This document shows, one piece after another, positions 44,596-52,717 of a DNA stretch of 64,000 bases. Where the stretch lies: assembly GCF_900102965.1 (NCBI RefSeq), contig NZ_FNGM01000002.1, forward strand, positions 114,559 through 178,558. Reading direction: 5' to 3'. How positions within the stretch are numbered: the stretch's first letter is position 1; every line of letters starts with the position of its first letter. This DNA comes from Paenibacillus jilunlii. GTDB taxonomy: Bacteria; Bacillota; Bacilli; Paenibacillales; Paenibacillaceae. The position numbers and the translations under genes were made by a program. A model generated the notes under the pieces. That model was not told the origin of the DNA and searched no databases. It saw only the letters and a program-made list of their open reading frames with translations.

Positions 44596-45549
44596 ATGCA
44601 GCAACAAGGACTCAAGCTGGCTTATGCCTTTGCCGTGCTCAATGCGTTCATTATCGGATTCTCATTCTTGTTCACCAAAGTGGCACTCGGCCATGCCGGA
44701 CCGCTCGATACACTAACCTACCGCTTCGCCGCCTCGTTTGCAGTGATGTCGGTCCCGGTCGCTCTCGGCTGGGTCAAAGTCTCCTACCGCGGCAAGCCGA
44801 TTGGCCGGGCGCTGCTGCTGGCTGCAATGTACCCGCTCGGGTTCTTCACCCTTCAGGTATTTGGACTCCAGCACGCTACCTCTGCCGAGGGAGGGATACT
44901 GTATTCGTTTACTCCGGTCGTGACGATGATCATCGCCTCTATTTTCTTGAAGGAGACGACGACTCTGCTGCAAAAGCTATGTATTTTCCTGTCTGTATTC
45001 GGCGTTGTGTTTATCTTCGTTATGAAAGGGAGCAGCATTCAGCTGTCCAATATGACCGGGATTGTGCTGTTGTTCATGACCTGTCTGGCTTTTGCCGGGT
45101 ACAGTGTGCTGGCCCGTTCGCTCTCCAGGCATTTCAGCCCCGCTGAGCTCAGCTACCTGATGATGGGGATTGGCTTCGCCACCTTCCTGATCATTTCGCT
45201 CACCGGACATACGGCCAGCGGAACTCTCGGCGATTTCCTAAGCCCGCTCAAGAGCGGCACCTTTATCCTGTCCGCTGTATACCTGGGGGTCATAGCATCC
45301 CTTGTTACTACCCTGACCTCAACCTATATCTTGTCCAAAATCGAAGCTTCCCTTATGAGTGTGTTCACCAATCTCTCGACCATCGTCTCCATTGCAGCCG
45401 GAGCCCTCTTTCTCGGGGAAGAGATCACAGTGTATCACTGGATCGGATCGTTCCTGATTATAGCAGGGGTAATTGGCACGAACTTGCTGGGCCGGAAAAA
45501 GGCAAAAGCCAGACCCGGTGCTGATCAGGCGGTGCCTTTAAGCAGGTGA
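44596..45549 (+). CDS. EamA (DMT) family transporter
   Basis: A 317-residue exporter with ten membrane helices in two EamA repeats (for instance FIIGFSFLFTKVALGHAGPL early and IASLVTTLTSTYILSKIEAS late). Such proteins export amino acids or metabolites. AAAGGGGG lies eight bases before ATG 44596; the ATG at 44572 precedes this site. Divergence from a MocR regulator suggests control by that protein, with a substrate related to amino acids. Confidence 0.9.
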   Translation: MQQQGLKLAYAFAVLNAFIIGFSFLFTKVALGHAGPLDTLTYRFAASFAVMSVPVALGWVKVSYRGKPIGRALLLAAMYPLGFFTLQVFGLQHATSAEGGILYSFTPVVTMIIASIFLKETTTLLQKLCIFLSVFGVVFIFVMKGSSIQLSNMTGIVLLFMTCLAFAGYSVLARSLSRHFSPAELSYLMMGIGFATFLIISLTGHTASGTLGDFLSPLKSGTFILSAVYLGVIASLVTTLTSTYILSKIEASLMSVFTNLSTIVSIAAGALFLGEEITVYHWIGSFLIIAGVIGTNLLGRKKAKARPGADQAVPLSR

Positions 45550-45601
45550 GAAGCTGCTCCATCATGGAGTGCATACGCTCATGCAGAGCAGAAAAGCCTA
45601 A

Positions 45602-45666
45602 GTCCTGAAACTGGCGGACAGAAGTATGCCTGTTCAACAGCTCAAGGGTTTCAATCGTTGGTTTCC
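45602..45666 (-). pseudogene. Decayed 5' fragment of a nitroreductase gene
   Basis: About 65 bp closely match the first 20 codons of the gene at 42220 (ETLELLNRHTSVRQFQD), in the same orientation. Similarity stops abruptly after the aspartate codon and no start is kept. It is either a remnant of a second nfrA-like gene lost by deletion or a short duplication; it lies 2.7 kb from the intact gene. Confidence 0.75.
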
Positions 45667-45667
45667 A

Positions 45668-45715
45668 AAAAAAGAGTTGTCCCGCATCCTTCCCGGCTGC
45701 GGAACAACTCTTTTT
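45668..45715. terminator. Bidirectional terminator
   Basis: AAAGAGTTGT-CCCGC pairs with GCGG-ACAACTCTTT, with A-run on the left and T-run on the right. It serves both the EamA gene and the convergent secreted-protein gene. Confidence 0.85.
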
Positions 45716-45727
45716 CGATAATGCGGG

Positions 45728-46597
45728 TTACGATTGCCCGGTGATGATCTGCTCTGCGAGTGATACCAGAGCTTCCTTGGTGATCTCCCCCCCAGTGGCA
45801 ATGATGGTATAGCTTATCTTGGTTCCCGAGTCTATCCATTCCAGACGCTGCTCGCCCGGGCTGTTATTAATCACCGGAGAGCTGGCTGTCTTATACTTAA
45901 GCGCATCTCCGGCCTTGTAAGTCAGGTCCTGCCCCTCCACCGACAGCTTTTCCGGCTCGGCCAGGGATGGGACGTATTCTATACTGGGGTCCGGTGTCCC
46001 GGCAGGCTCGGCAGTGATGGACAGAAATGCCCCAGCCTGCTGCGAGCCGGGACTGCCCTGGTATGTCAGGTTGATACTCCAGCGTTTGTCGGTCATTTTT
46101 TTGACAAATACCGTTTTGCCGGAAGCTTTGCCCTCCTCTACAATCTGCTTGCTCAGCTTCTGTCCTTCAATTGACCAGGTCTGTGGTGTATACACACCCA
46201 GGTACGCAGTTTGGAATTGAAAGTCTTCAGGCGCCTGCTCCAGTTGCAGGAAAGGGGTCTTGAGCACTTGCGCCTTCTGTACATATTCCTGGTAATTATT
46301 AAAAGGCAGGCCGTACGCGAATGCCCGATAAGAAAATCCGCCAGGATTAACCTTTTTATCGTTCACATACACATAATATATTTCTCCGGGATTCTTCTTC
46401 TGAAGCTGAATCGCATCAACCTGGGCCTGGATCTTCTTAGTGGTCTCCTTGGTGCTTGCCACAGGGACAGCGGTCGCACCTTTGGCCGCAGACTTCGTTG
46501 TGGACTGGCTGGCGGCGGCTGCAGCGTGTGAACCGTAAGCGGAGCCTAACAGCAGCCCTAGGCTGGCCAGGGCAATGACTGGCTTGTGAAATTTCAT
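45728..46597 (-). CDS. Secreted protein of unknown function, ECF-sigma target
   Basis: A 289-residue protein with a Sec signal peptide (MKFHKPVIALASLGLLLGSA, cleavage near SHAAAA) and a Ser/Thr/Lys linker. Its mature domain is unrecognised. The C-terminal half (RLEWIDSGTKISYTIIATGG followed by EITKEALVSLAEQIITGQ) resembles the end of the putative anti-sigma factor next door (QLVWLDSVQGQGAYYSLSDS...LINVAASML), the DUF4367-like layout. GGAGGAGAG lies before the ATG. It has its own promoter at 46693, matching that of the sigma gene. It may help sense envelope stress. Confidence 0.75.
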   Translation of the reverse strand: MKFHKPVIALASLGLLLGSAYGSHAAAAASQSTTKSAAKGATAVPVASTKETTKKIQAQVDAIQLQKKNPGEIYYVYVNDKKVNPGGFSYRAFAYGLPFNNYQEYVQKAQVLKTPFLQLEQAPEDFQFQTAYLGVYTPQTWSIEGQKLSKQIVEEGKASGKTVFVKKMTDKRWSINLTYQGSPGSQQAGAFLSITAEPAGTPDPSIEYVPSLAEPEKLSVEGQDLTYKAGDALKYKTASSPVINNSPGEQRLEWIDSGTKISYTIIATGGEITKEALVSLAEQIITGQS

Positions 46598-46692
46598 CGT
46601 TTTTTCTCTCCTCCCGAGCGTAAGGCCCGTTCTAAAATAGGATAACGAGTTGTTTCTCGGCCGAGAGATACCTCTTTAGTACCCGTTACATA

Positions 46693-46727
46693 CATATACA
46701 ACAATTCATCTCTTGTAATCGGGACAT
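46693..46727 (-). promoter_or_regulatory. ECF-type promoter before the secreted-protein gene
   Basis: On the minus strand ATGTCCCGATT-N13-TGTTGTATATG. The promoter upstream of the sigma-factor gene (48492-48526) has the same two blocks with identical spacing. It lies directly after the anti-sigma stop. A TCTCGGCCGAGA palindrome follows in the leader (46655-46666). Confidence 0.7.
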
Positions 46728-46736
46728 CATGCGTCA

Positions 46737-47912
46737 TTATTTTTTGTTTTTTAGCATGCTGGCTGCCACATTGATCAATTCCTGCTGGGACAGAGAGCTG
46801 TCCTTGCTGTCGGACAGGGAATAATAAGCACCCTGACCCTGTACCGAATCTAACCAGACCAATTGCTGTGTATAATCCTGGTCGCCCTCCGCCAACAGCT
46901 TCAAATAAATCATTTCTTTTCCTGCTACCACAACATTCTCGTACTTCTCCAAATCATTTGGGTTGAATTGGGCCAATCCCAGCCGATGAAGAGCCGTGGC
47001 CTGGATATTGATGCTCTGTCCTTCTGTGTTGGTGTATGACACTTTGACCGAGCTCGACCCGGCCGCACGGAATCTCTTCCATACCAGCTTATAGCCCTCT
47101 CCCAATTCTTTAGCCTTCATTACTGACATTTCTTCTTTTAGCCGGAAATACGCCTCGACTCCGCTTTTAGACTTGTCTCCGGAAGTAGTTTTGGACGGAT
47201 TGGCCAGCAGCAGGGCAATATCCGTTTCAGGAAAAATCTCTCCACCGCTGAATGCATAACCTTTGGGTACATATGTGGGTTCGGGAAGTAACGGAGCCCC
47301 CAATTCCGTCTGGTTGGCTCTGAAGTCAGAGTAACTGTCATAATGGAGCGGATTTACGGCACTTCCGGTTGAAGGATTAGCGGATAAATCCTTACCGACC
47401 AGAAAAATCCCCATTTCTCCCGGCAACAGCTGCTGTTCCACCCACTTTTCGGCCTCCTGATATTTCCGGGTTTTCACATCCTCTTCCGGCTGAACTACCC
47501 CCGGCTGCACCGGCGTCTCCTTCAGCTGAATGCGAAATTGGGTAACCGGGTCTTCAATCTCTTCATAATCCTTCACGGCATAAGGAATATCTGCCGTCTG
47601 ATTGTGAATATCAGCATACCAGTAATATGTGACTCCCAAGATAAGTACGGCCAGCAGCGAGGTGGACGCTGCCAGTATTTTCCCGTAGGATGCCGGTCTT
47701 TTGTGGGCGGCGCTGGCCGGGGATTCATTCACGCGCTGCATCATCTCGGGGAAGTCCCGGGCGTCCGGAGGAACTGCATCAGCCGCGCCGTTTCCATATT
47801 TCTCTGTGATGATGTTCATCACCCGTTGCCGGACATCAATAGCTTTGACATCACTTGATGCATCGTAGCTTCTCAGTTTTTGTTCTTCTGCAGTGTGCTG
47901 GCTTTTGTGCAT
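46737..47912 (-). CDS. Putative membrane-bound anti-sigma factor
   Basis: A 391-residue protein: a cytosolic N-terminal region of about 75 residues, one membrane helix (ILAASTSLLAVLILGVTYYW, about 78-97), and an extracytoplasmic domain ending with a DUF4367-like segment (YTQQLVWLDSVQGQGAYYSL, then QQELINVAASML). It starts inside the end of the ECF sigma gene (40-bp overlap), the usual sigma/anti-sigma coupling. AGGAGGAAGGAGA precedes ATG 47912. The predicted role is to hold the sigma factor at the membrane until an envelope signal arrives. Confidence 0.8.
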   Translation of the reverse strand: MHKSQHTAEEQKLRSYDASSDVKAIDVRQRVMNIITEKYGNGAADAVPPDARDFPEMMQRVNESPASAAHKRPASYGKILAASTSLLAVLILGVTYYWYADIHNQTADIPYAVKDYEEIEDPVTQFRIQLKETPVQPGVVQPEEDVKTRKYQEAEKWVEQQLLPGEMGIFLVGKDLSANPSTGSAVNPLHYDSYSDFRANQTELGAPLLPEPTYVPKGYAFSGGEIFPETDIALLLANPSKTTSGDKSKSGVEAYFRLKEEMSVMKAKELGEGYKLVWKRFRAAGSSSVKVSYTNTEGQSINIQATALHRLGLAQFNPNDLEKYENVVVAGKEMIYLKLLAEGDQDYTQQLVWLDSVQGQGAYYSLSDSKDSSLSQQELINVAASMLKNKK

Positions 47913-48466
47913 TCTCCTTCCTCCTTTTCTGATAACTCCATGAATGCTTTCAGCTTGTGCCTGATCCGCCCGTACTTTTTCTTGACCGCTTCCATATTCT
48001 TGCCCAGAATCTCACCGATTTCCTCAAAGGATTTGTCCTCAAAAATACGCAGAATCAGCAAATTCCGCTCTTCCACCGTTAGCATTTCAAGTGCCGAGGC
48101 GAGCGGTTCACTGAACATGGTGTCCTCTGCTGCCCGTTCGGCGCTCTCTGCCGCAACCTCCCGGCCAAACAGGCGGCTGACCTGCTGCTGCAGCTTGCGC
48201 CTGCGCAGCAGATTCAGACAATGGTTATAGGCAATTTTGTACAGCCAAGAGGTGAAGCTTCCCTTGGGCTGATAATACCTGACCTTTTCGAACACCTTAA
48301 GCATGATATCCTGCACCGCATCCTCGGCTTCTTCCCGGTTGCTTAACAACCGCAGGCAATACTTATAAATCCGGTTCTGATAAGTATCGATAATATCCGC
48401 AAATATGTAGACCTCGCCCGCTTGTATCCTTGCGATTTTCGATTCAATGCTCTCTATGGAATTCAC
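47873..48466 (-). CDS. ECF RNA polymerase sigma factor
   Basis: A 197-residue sigma-70 family factor. Region 2 has YKYCLRLLSNREEAEDAVQD and IMLKVFEKV, then SFTSWLYKIAYNHCLNLLRR. Region 4 has LTVEERNLLILRIFEDKSFE followed by EIGEILGKNMEAVKKKYGRI. Regions 1 and 3 are absent, as in ECF factors. The GTG start at 48466 follows GGAGGG by five bases. It is cotranscribed with the anti-sigma gene and preceded by a promoter matching the target-gene promoter, which indicates autoregulation. Confidence 0.92.
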   Translation of the reverse strand: MNSIESIESKIARIQAGEVYIFADIIDTYQNRIYKYCLRLLSNREEAEDAVQDIMLKVFEKVRYYQPKGSFTSWLYKIAYNHCLNLLRRRKLQQQVSRLFGREVAAESAERAAEDTMFSEPLASALEMLTVEERNLLILRIFEDKSFEEIGEILGKNMEAVKKKYGRIRHKLKAFMELSEKEEGECTKASTLQKNKN

Positions 48467-48491
48467 GGATTCCCTCCTTCCACCCCTTCAC

Positions 48492-48526
48492 CAGATATAA
48501 CACGTAAGCTCCTGAAATCGGGACAT
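48492..48526 (-). promoter_or_regulatory. ECF-type autoregulatory promoter of the sigma gene
   Basis: On the minus strand ATGTCCCGATT-N13-TGTTATATCTG, only 26 bp before the GTG start. It is the same layout and length as 46693-46727. Confidence 0.7.
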
Positions 48527-48575
48527 GGATAGAGCCTAACCTTCATATTCTCTGGAGTGCATGGATATTCAGAAC

Positions 48576-48626
48576 AAAACGGCTACGTTGTCCTAACAAG
48601 GTTGGTACCCGGTTTAGCGAGAAATA
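48576..48626. repeat. Hairpin related to the 29110 element
   Basis: AAAACGGCTAC...TCCTAACAAGGTT...GGTACCCGGTTTAGCGAGAA reads like a shortened version of 29110-29197 (AAACGGGTACC...GGTACCCGTTTCAGCGAGAA), with the inner branch missing. Confidence 0.45.
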
Positions 48627-48715
48627 GAAGTATTTAGAGCGTAAAGCAAAATAAATTATATTTGAACAAAATCACCCTGGCGGGTAAATAAAGGTCCTGA
48701 AAGTTACGAAATCCG

Positions 48716-48890
48716 CATTGTTGTATAACATGCAGGATTTTCGTCCATTTGGTGAAGCCGCGCCCACATTGTTGTACAATTTACAAGATTTTTGTCCGTT
48801 TAGCGTACTTAGGACACAGATTGTTGTATATCGTATAAGATGTCCACCCATTCTGCCTGCTTAAGACACACTTTGTTGTGTTCCGTGCAA
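48716..48890. repeat. Tandem repeat, 51-52 bp period, four copies (family B)
   Basis: Copies start at 48716, 48767, 48819 and 48871. Core: ATTGTTGTA followed by GATTTTTGTCC-like sequence; the last copy is degenerate. No gene overlaps it. It shares its period but not its sequence with the elements at 407 and 60819. Confidence 0.8.
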
Positions 48891-48928
48891 GATAACTAAC
48901 TTGCTCGAACACCCTGTTCTCCGCAGGT

Positions 48929-49062
48929 TAAGTGGAAAAAGGGTAACTAATTTAGCACATTTCGCCCCTAATCAGGTAATATAGCCTAATTAAGTTCCTT
49001 TTTTCCACTTAAATCTCATAATTGTTGATTTCCGGGAGAAATAAGTTCCCTTTTTCCAACTA
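48929..49062. repeat. Intergenic 51-bp-spaced repeat element, copy 6 (lacks one unit)
   Basis: One direct unit at 48929 (AAGTGGAAAAAGGGTAACTA) and two inverted units at 48988 and 49039, spacing 59 and 51 bp. The place of the other direct unit is occupied by family B. Its last half is nearly identical to copy 2. Confidence 0.8.
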
Positions 49063-49243
49063 GCACTAGGCTCCATCGAACGATATAACGGCTCCTGAGT
49101 CCATAGCCGTTGAAAAAACAAGGTTTTTGGAAAATTAAGGAATCCCCAGTCCGCTGGTGGAGCCCAATCCTCCAGCATCGCTTATAGCCTCTGAGGCTTC
49201 CAAGATATCCGCATTTTTTGACACTGTATAATTTCCTAATCTA

Positions 49244-49279
49244 TAAAAAAAGCCAAGCTCCGTAAAACAGGAGACTTGG
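49244..49279 (-). terminator. Terminator of copA
   Basis: On the minus strand CCAAG-N-CTCC pairs with GGAG-N-CTTGG, then CTTTTTTT. It is 15 bp past the copA stop. Confidence 0.85.
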
Positions 49280-49293
49280 CGTGCATAATCCAA

Positions 49294-51747
49294 TTACAGC
49301 TTCACCCGCTGCAGCCGCAGCGCGTTCAGGACTACAGAGACAGAGCTGAAGGCCATGGCTGCCCCGGCCAGCCATGGGGCCAGGAAACCCAGAGCGGCGA
49401 TCGGGATGCCAATCGTATTGTAGGCAAGCGCCCAGAACAGATTCTGCTTGATATTCCGCATCGTTCTGCGGCTCATCATGACCGCATCAGGGATGCTCAT
49501 GAGATCGCCGCGCATCAGCGTGATGTCCGCCGCTTCCATCGCGACGTCGGTACCGGTGCCGATGGCCATCCCGGTATCTGCTATCGCCAGGGCAGGCGCA
49601 TCGTTGATGCCGTCGCCGACCATGGCTACCTTGACGCCGCTGCTCTGCAGCCTGCGGATCTCCGCAGCCTTGCCTTCCGGCAGCACCTCGGCCAGCACTT
49701 TACGGATACCGGCCTGCTCCGCAATGGCCTGGGCGGTGATCTGGTTGTCTCCAGTAATCATCACCACTTCAATGCCCATGTCATGCAGCTTGGCTACCGC
49801 TGCCCGCGAGGTTTCCTTGATGGTGTCGGCAACCGCTACTACCCCGGCGATCACGCCTTCCACGGACACAAGCATCGCAGTCTTGCCTTCCTTTTCCAGC
49901 TTCGTCATGAGGGGCGCCCATGGTCCAGGCTCCGCGCCGCCTTCCTCCATCATCCTGCGGGTGCCTACGCTTACGGTCTGTCCGCCGACAACTGCGGTAA
50001 TCCCGCGGCCCGGCACAGCCTTGAACTCCCCGGCTTCCGGCAGTTCAAGGCCTCTGGCGGCAGCACCAGCGACAATCGCATCAGCCAGCGGATGCTCCGA
50101 GAGCTTCTCCGCAGCCGCCGTAAGGGCCAGCAGGCTGTTCTCGGCGGTTTCTCTGCCATGCGCTGCAATGCCGGTGGTCGTCAGAATATCCGTCAGCACC
50201 GGCTTGCCGCTCGTAACGGTACCTGTTTTATCCAGCACGACCACCTGAATCCCCTGCGCCGCTTCCAGATGCTCTCCGCCCTTGAACAAAATGCCGAACT
50301 CCGCCGCACGCCCCGATCCGGCCATAATCGAGGTCGGCGTAGCCAGACCGAGCGCGCATGGGCAGGCAATAACCAGCACGGCAATAGCATTCTCCAGCGC
50401 CTCGGCGAACTGGCCGGGAGCGCCCCAGATGAACCAGATCACAAAGGTCACAGCGGCAATCCCCACAACAATCGGCACAAAAATGCCGGAAATCACATCG
50501 GCGATCCGCTGAATCGGCGCTTTGGAGCCCTGGGCCTCCTCAACGACTCTAATGATCTGTGCAAGCGCGGTATCCCGGCCTACCTTGCGCGCTTTGATCC
50601 GCAGCATGCCGTTTTTGTTCAATGTCCCCCCGATTACAGAGTCCCCCGGTTTTTTCTCCACCGGAATGCTCTCTCCGGTCAGCATGGATTCATCCACGGA
50701 GGACAGCCCTTCGACAACCTCCCCATCGACGGGGACCTTCGTTCCCGGCTTCACCAGCACGATGTCGCCCGGAATGACTTCCTCTACCGGGATGCTGAGC
50801 TCGGCACCATCACGAACGACCAGCGCGGTCTTGGCCTGCAAGCCCATCAGGCTGCGGATGGCATCGGAGGAACGGCCTTTCGCTAGGGCTTCGGACCATT
50901 TGCCGACCAGAATCAGTGTAATCAGAACGGCGCTGGTCTCATAATACATGTCAACTGTATGACTCATTCCACTCATGCTCAAAGAGTCTATGGTCAGATA
51001 CAGACTGTAGAAATAGGCTGCTGAGGTGCCAAGCACCACCAGGACGTCCATGTTGGCGCTGCCGTTTCTCACCGCTTTATAGGCGCCGACATAGAATTGC
51101 CAGCCGATAATGAACTGCACCGGTGTAGCCAGTGCCAGCTGAAACCACGGGTTCATCAGCAGCTCCGGCGTCCAGATCCATTCCGTAAAGGAGAAATGGC
51201 CCGCCATCGCCCAGAGCAGCGGAAACGAGAGGATCGCTGAAATTATCCATTTGTTCCGTTTGTGCCGGATCTCCTGCCCTCGCTGATCGGCTTGCTCCTT
51301 GCGGTCCTGCTTCAGCGTTGCCTTATAGCCGATACTGCTGACCTTCTCCATAATCTCGGACACGCCAATGCTCCCTGGCGCGTACTCCACATGCGCCGTT
51401 TCCAGCGCCAGATTCACATTCACTGCCGCAATGCCGGGTGTGCGCCCCAGCACCTTCTCAATCCTTGCAGAACAAGCCGCACAGGTCATACCCGAAATAT
51501 CAAAATCCGCCGATTCCTTGCGGGTATCATAGCCCAGCGAACGGATCTTCTCCTCGATCTGCGGCACGCCTGCAACAGCAGGGTCATAGCCGACGGTCGC
51601 CTGCTCCAGCGCCAGATTTACATTGGCCTTCGACACGCCCTCCATGCGGGAGAGCCCTTTTTCAATCCGTGCCGCGCAAGCAGAACAGGTCATCCCTGTA
51701 ATCTGCAGAGTAGTCTGCTGCAGCGGGGTTTCCGCTGTCTTTTCCAT
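49294..51747 (-). CDS. copA: Copper-exporting P1B-type ATPase CopA
   Basis: An 817-residue Cu(I) exporter. Two N-terminal metal-binding domains each carry GMTC-x-x-C ([13 protein letters not shown] and [13 protein letters not shown]). Eight membrane helices follow with the CPC motif in [17 protein letters not shown], phosphorylation motif [15 protein letters not shown] and [19 protein letters not shown] 51747 is preceded by GGAGGTGGAGGGT; other in-frame starts upstream (51762, 51837) overlap the CsoR box. Last gene of the csoR-copZ-copA cluster, with its own CsoR box. Confidence 0.96.
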   Translation of the reverse strand: MEKTAETPLQQTTLQITGMTCSACAARIEKGLSRMEGVSKANVNLALEQATVGYDPAVAGVPQIEEKIRSLGYDTRKESADFDISGMTCAACSARIEKVLGRTPGIAAVNVNLALETAHVEYAPGSIGVSEIMEKVSSIGYKATLKQDRKEQADQRGQEIRHKRNKWIISAILSFPLLWAMAGHFSFTEWIWTPELLMNPWFQLALATPVQFIIGWQFYVGAYKAVRNGSANMDVLVVLGTSAAYFYSLYLTIDSLSMSGMSHTVDMYYETSAVLITLILVGKWSEALAKGRSSDAIRSLMGLQAKTALVVRDGAELSIPVEEVIPGDIVLVKPGTKVPVDGEVVEGLSSVDESMLTGESIPVEKKPGDSVIGGTLNKNGMLRIKARKVGRDTALAQIIRVVEEAQGSKAPIQRIADVISGIFVPIVVGIAAVTFVIWFIWGAPGQFAEALENAIAVLVIACPCALGLATPTSIMAGSGRAAEFGILFKGGEHLEAAQGIQVVVLDKTGTVTSGKPVLTDILTTTGIAAHGRETAENSLLALTAAAEKLSEHPLADAIVAGAAARGLELPEAGEFKAVPGRGITAVVGGQTVSVGTRRMMEEGGAEPGPWAPLMTKLEKEGKTAMLVSVEGVIAGVVAVADTIKETSRAAVAKLHDMGIEVVMITGDNQITAQAIAEQAGIRKVLAEVLPEGKAAEIRRLQSSGVKVAMVGDGINDAPALAIADTGMAIGTGTDVAMEAADITLMRGDLMSIPDAVMMSRRTMRNIKQNLFWALAYNTIGIPIAALGFLAPWLAGAAMAFSSVSVVLNALRLQRVKL

Positions 51748-51760
51748 ACCCTCCACCTCC

Positions 51761-51777
51761 ATACCCCCTTGGGGTAT
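51761..51777 (-). promoter_or_regulatory. CsoR operator upstream of copA
   Basis: ATACCCCCTTGGGGTAT, a G/C-tract pseudo-palindrome typical of CsoR sites, 14 bp before the copA start. A second box precedes csoR. Confidence 0.85.
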
Positions 51778-51859
51778 AATATTTTGTAAAAGAAAGGGCA
51801 TTGGCGCCTCTGAAATCACAAGGATTCCCCGCTCCAAGCCCTTATATGCGCAGTTCCAG

Positions 51860-52060
51860 TTAGACTACGTCGTAGCCCTGATCTTCAATGGCCGCTTTGA
51901 TCGTGCTGAGGCTCACTTTGTTCTCATCATAATCCACAGCTACCGTCTTGGCCTGCAGGTCCACCTTCGCTGCGGCACCCACACCGCTTACCGCCTTCTC
52001 AACCGCACTGACACAATGACCGCAGGACATTCCTTCTACATTCAATGTTACATTAGACAT
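51860..52060 (-). CDS. copZ: Copper chaperone CopZ
   Basis: A 66-residue heavy-metal-associated domain with the Cu(I) site GMSCGHC at about 10-16 and a ferredoxin-like pattern ending IEDQGYDV. It carries copper in the cytosol to CopA and donates it to CsoR. AGGAGGGTTCATA precedes ATG 52060. It lies between csoR and copA, separated from each by about 110 bp, and its leader (52061-52140) resembles that of cysW. Confidence 0.95.
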   Translation of the reverse strand: MSNVTLNVEGMSCGHCVSAVEKAVSGVGAAAKVDLQAKTVAVDYDENKVSLSTIKAAIEDQGYDVV

Positions 52061-52140
52061 TTATGAACCCTCCTAAAAGTTTTATGAAGCAATACTGCTT
52101 GAACTGTCTGCGCAATAAAACCCGCTTCAGAAGCATCTCC
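52061..52140 (-). promoter_or_regulatory. Leader element before copZ (shared with cysW)
   Basis: On the minus strand ATGCTTCTGAAGCGGGTTTT, then AAGCAGTATTGCTTCAT, then AAAACTTTTAGGAGG, in the same order as before cysW. ATGCTTCTGAAGC could itself fold. It provides the copZ ribosome site. Confidence 0.55.
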
Positions 52141-52168
52141 TTAAGTTTACCAGCCTAGCTTCCTTACC

Positions 52169-52516
52169 TTATTTCATCAGCTTGTTGACCGTGACCAGCA
52201 GCTCGTCGATTACTTCATGCTCCCCGGCTTCGATCCGCTCAATAATACAGCTCTTCATGTGCCCTTCCAGCAGCAGCTTGCCGACACTGTTCAGGGCTGC
52301 CTGGACTGCCGCCAGCTGGTTGAGCACATCATCGCAGTAGGTATCGCGCTCGATCATCCCCTTAATGCCGCGGATCTGGCCTTCAATCCGGTTGAGCCGG
52401 GTGGTAAGCCCGCTCTTGAATTCCGCTGAATGGTGACTTTTGCGTACGCCGGGAGCAGAGGTATGACAATCGTCTCCGCAGGAATGCCCCGCGTGCTCTT
52501 TCTCATTGGTAGACAC
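52169..52516 (-). CDS. csoR: Copper-sensing repressor CsoR
   Basis: A 115-residue all-helical repressor (DUF156 family). The Cu(I) site is visible as Cys in DTYCDDVL, then His and Cys in EGHMKSC (H-x3-C). LTTRLNRIEGQIRGIKGMIE is the family hallmark. The N terminus adds a Cys/His-rich tail (HSCGDDCHTSAP). The GTG start at 52516 follows AGGAGG by nine bases and is preferred over a start at 52540. Two CsoR boxes in the cluster show autoregulation and control of copA. Confidence 0.93.
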   Translation of the reverse strand: MSTNEKEHAGHSCGDDCHTSAPGVRKSHHSAEFKSGLTTRLNRIEGQIRGIKGMIERDTYCDDVLNQLAAVQAALNSVGKLLLEGHMKSCIIERIEAGEHEVIDELLVTVNKLMK

Positions 52517-52546
52517 AGGAATCAGCCTCCTCAACATCAATATAAT

Positions 52547-52563
52547 ATACCCCCCATGGGTAT
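52547..52563 (-). promoter_or_regulatory. CsoR operator upstream of csoR
   Basis: ATACCCCCCATGGGTAT, same 17-bp length as the copA box. Confidence 0.8.
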
Positions 52564-52717
52564 GTCAATACTTTCGTTCTCTTTTCCGCACTTCCCGAAC
52601 ATCGGCTACATTTGTCATGTTTTAGCAGGAATTTCTTTTCAGAAAGCGAATGTATACCTTCAAGGCTCCTTTGAACCCGGCATACGACTCAATTACAAAC
52701 GCAGAGGAGGGGCAGCG

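Noticed and set aside
49276..50886. 536-codon plus-strand frame
   Set aside because: Antisense to copA with no protein-like pattern; a shadow of a GC-biased gene.
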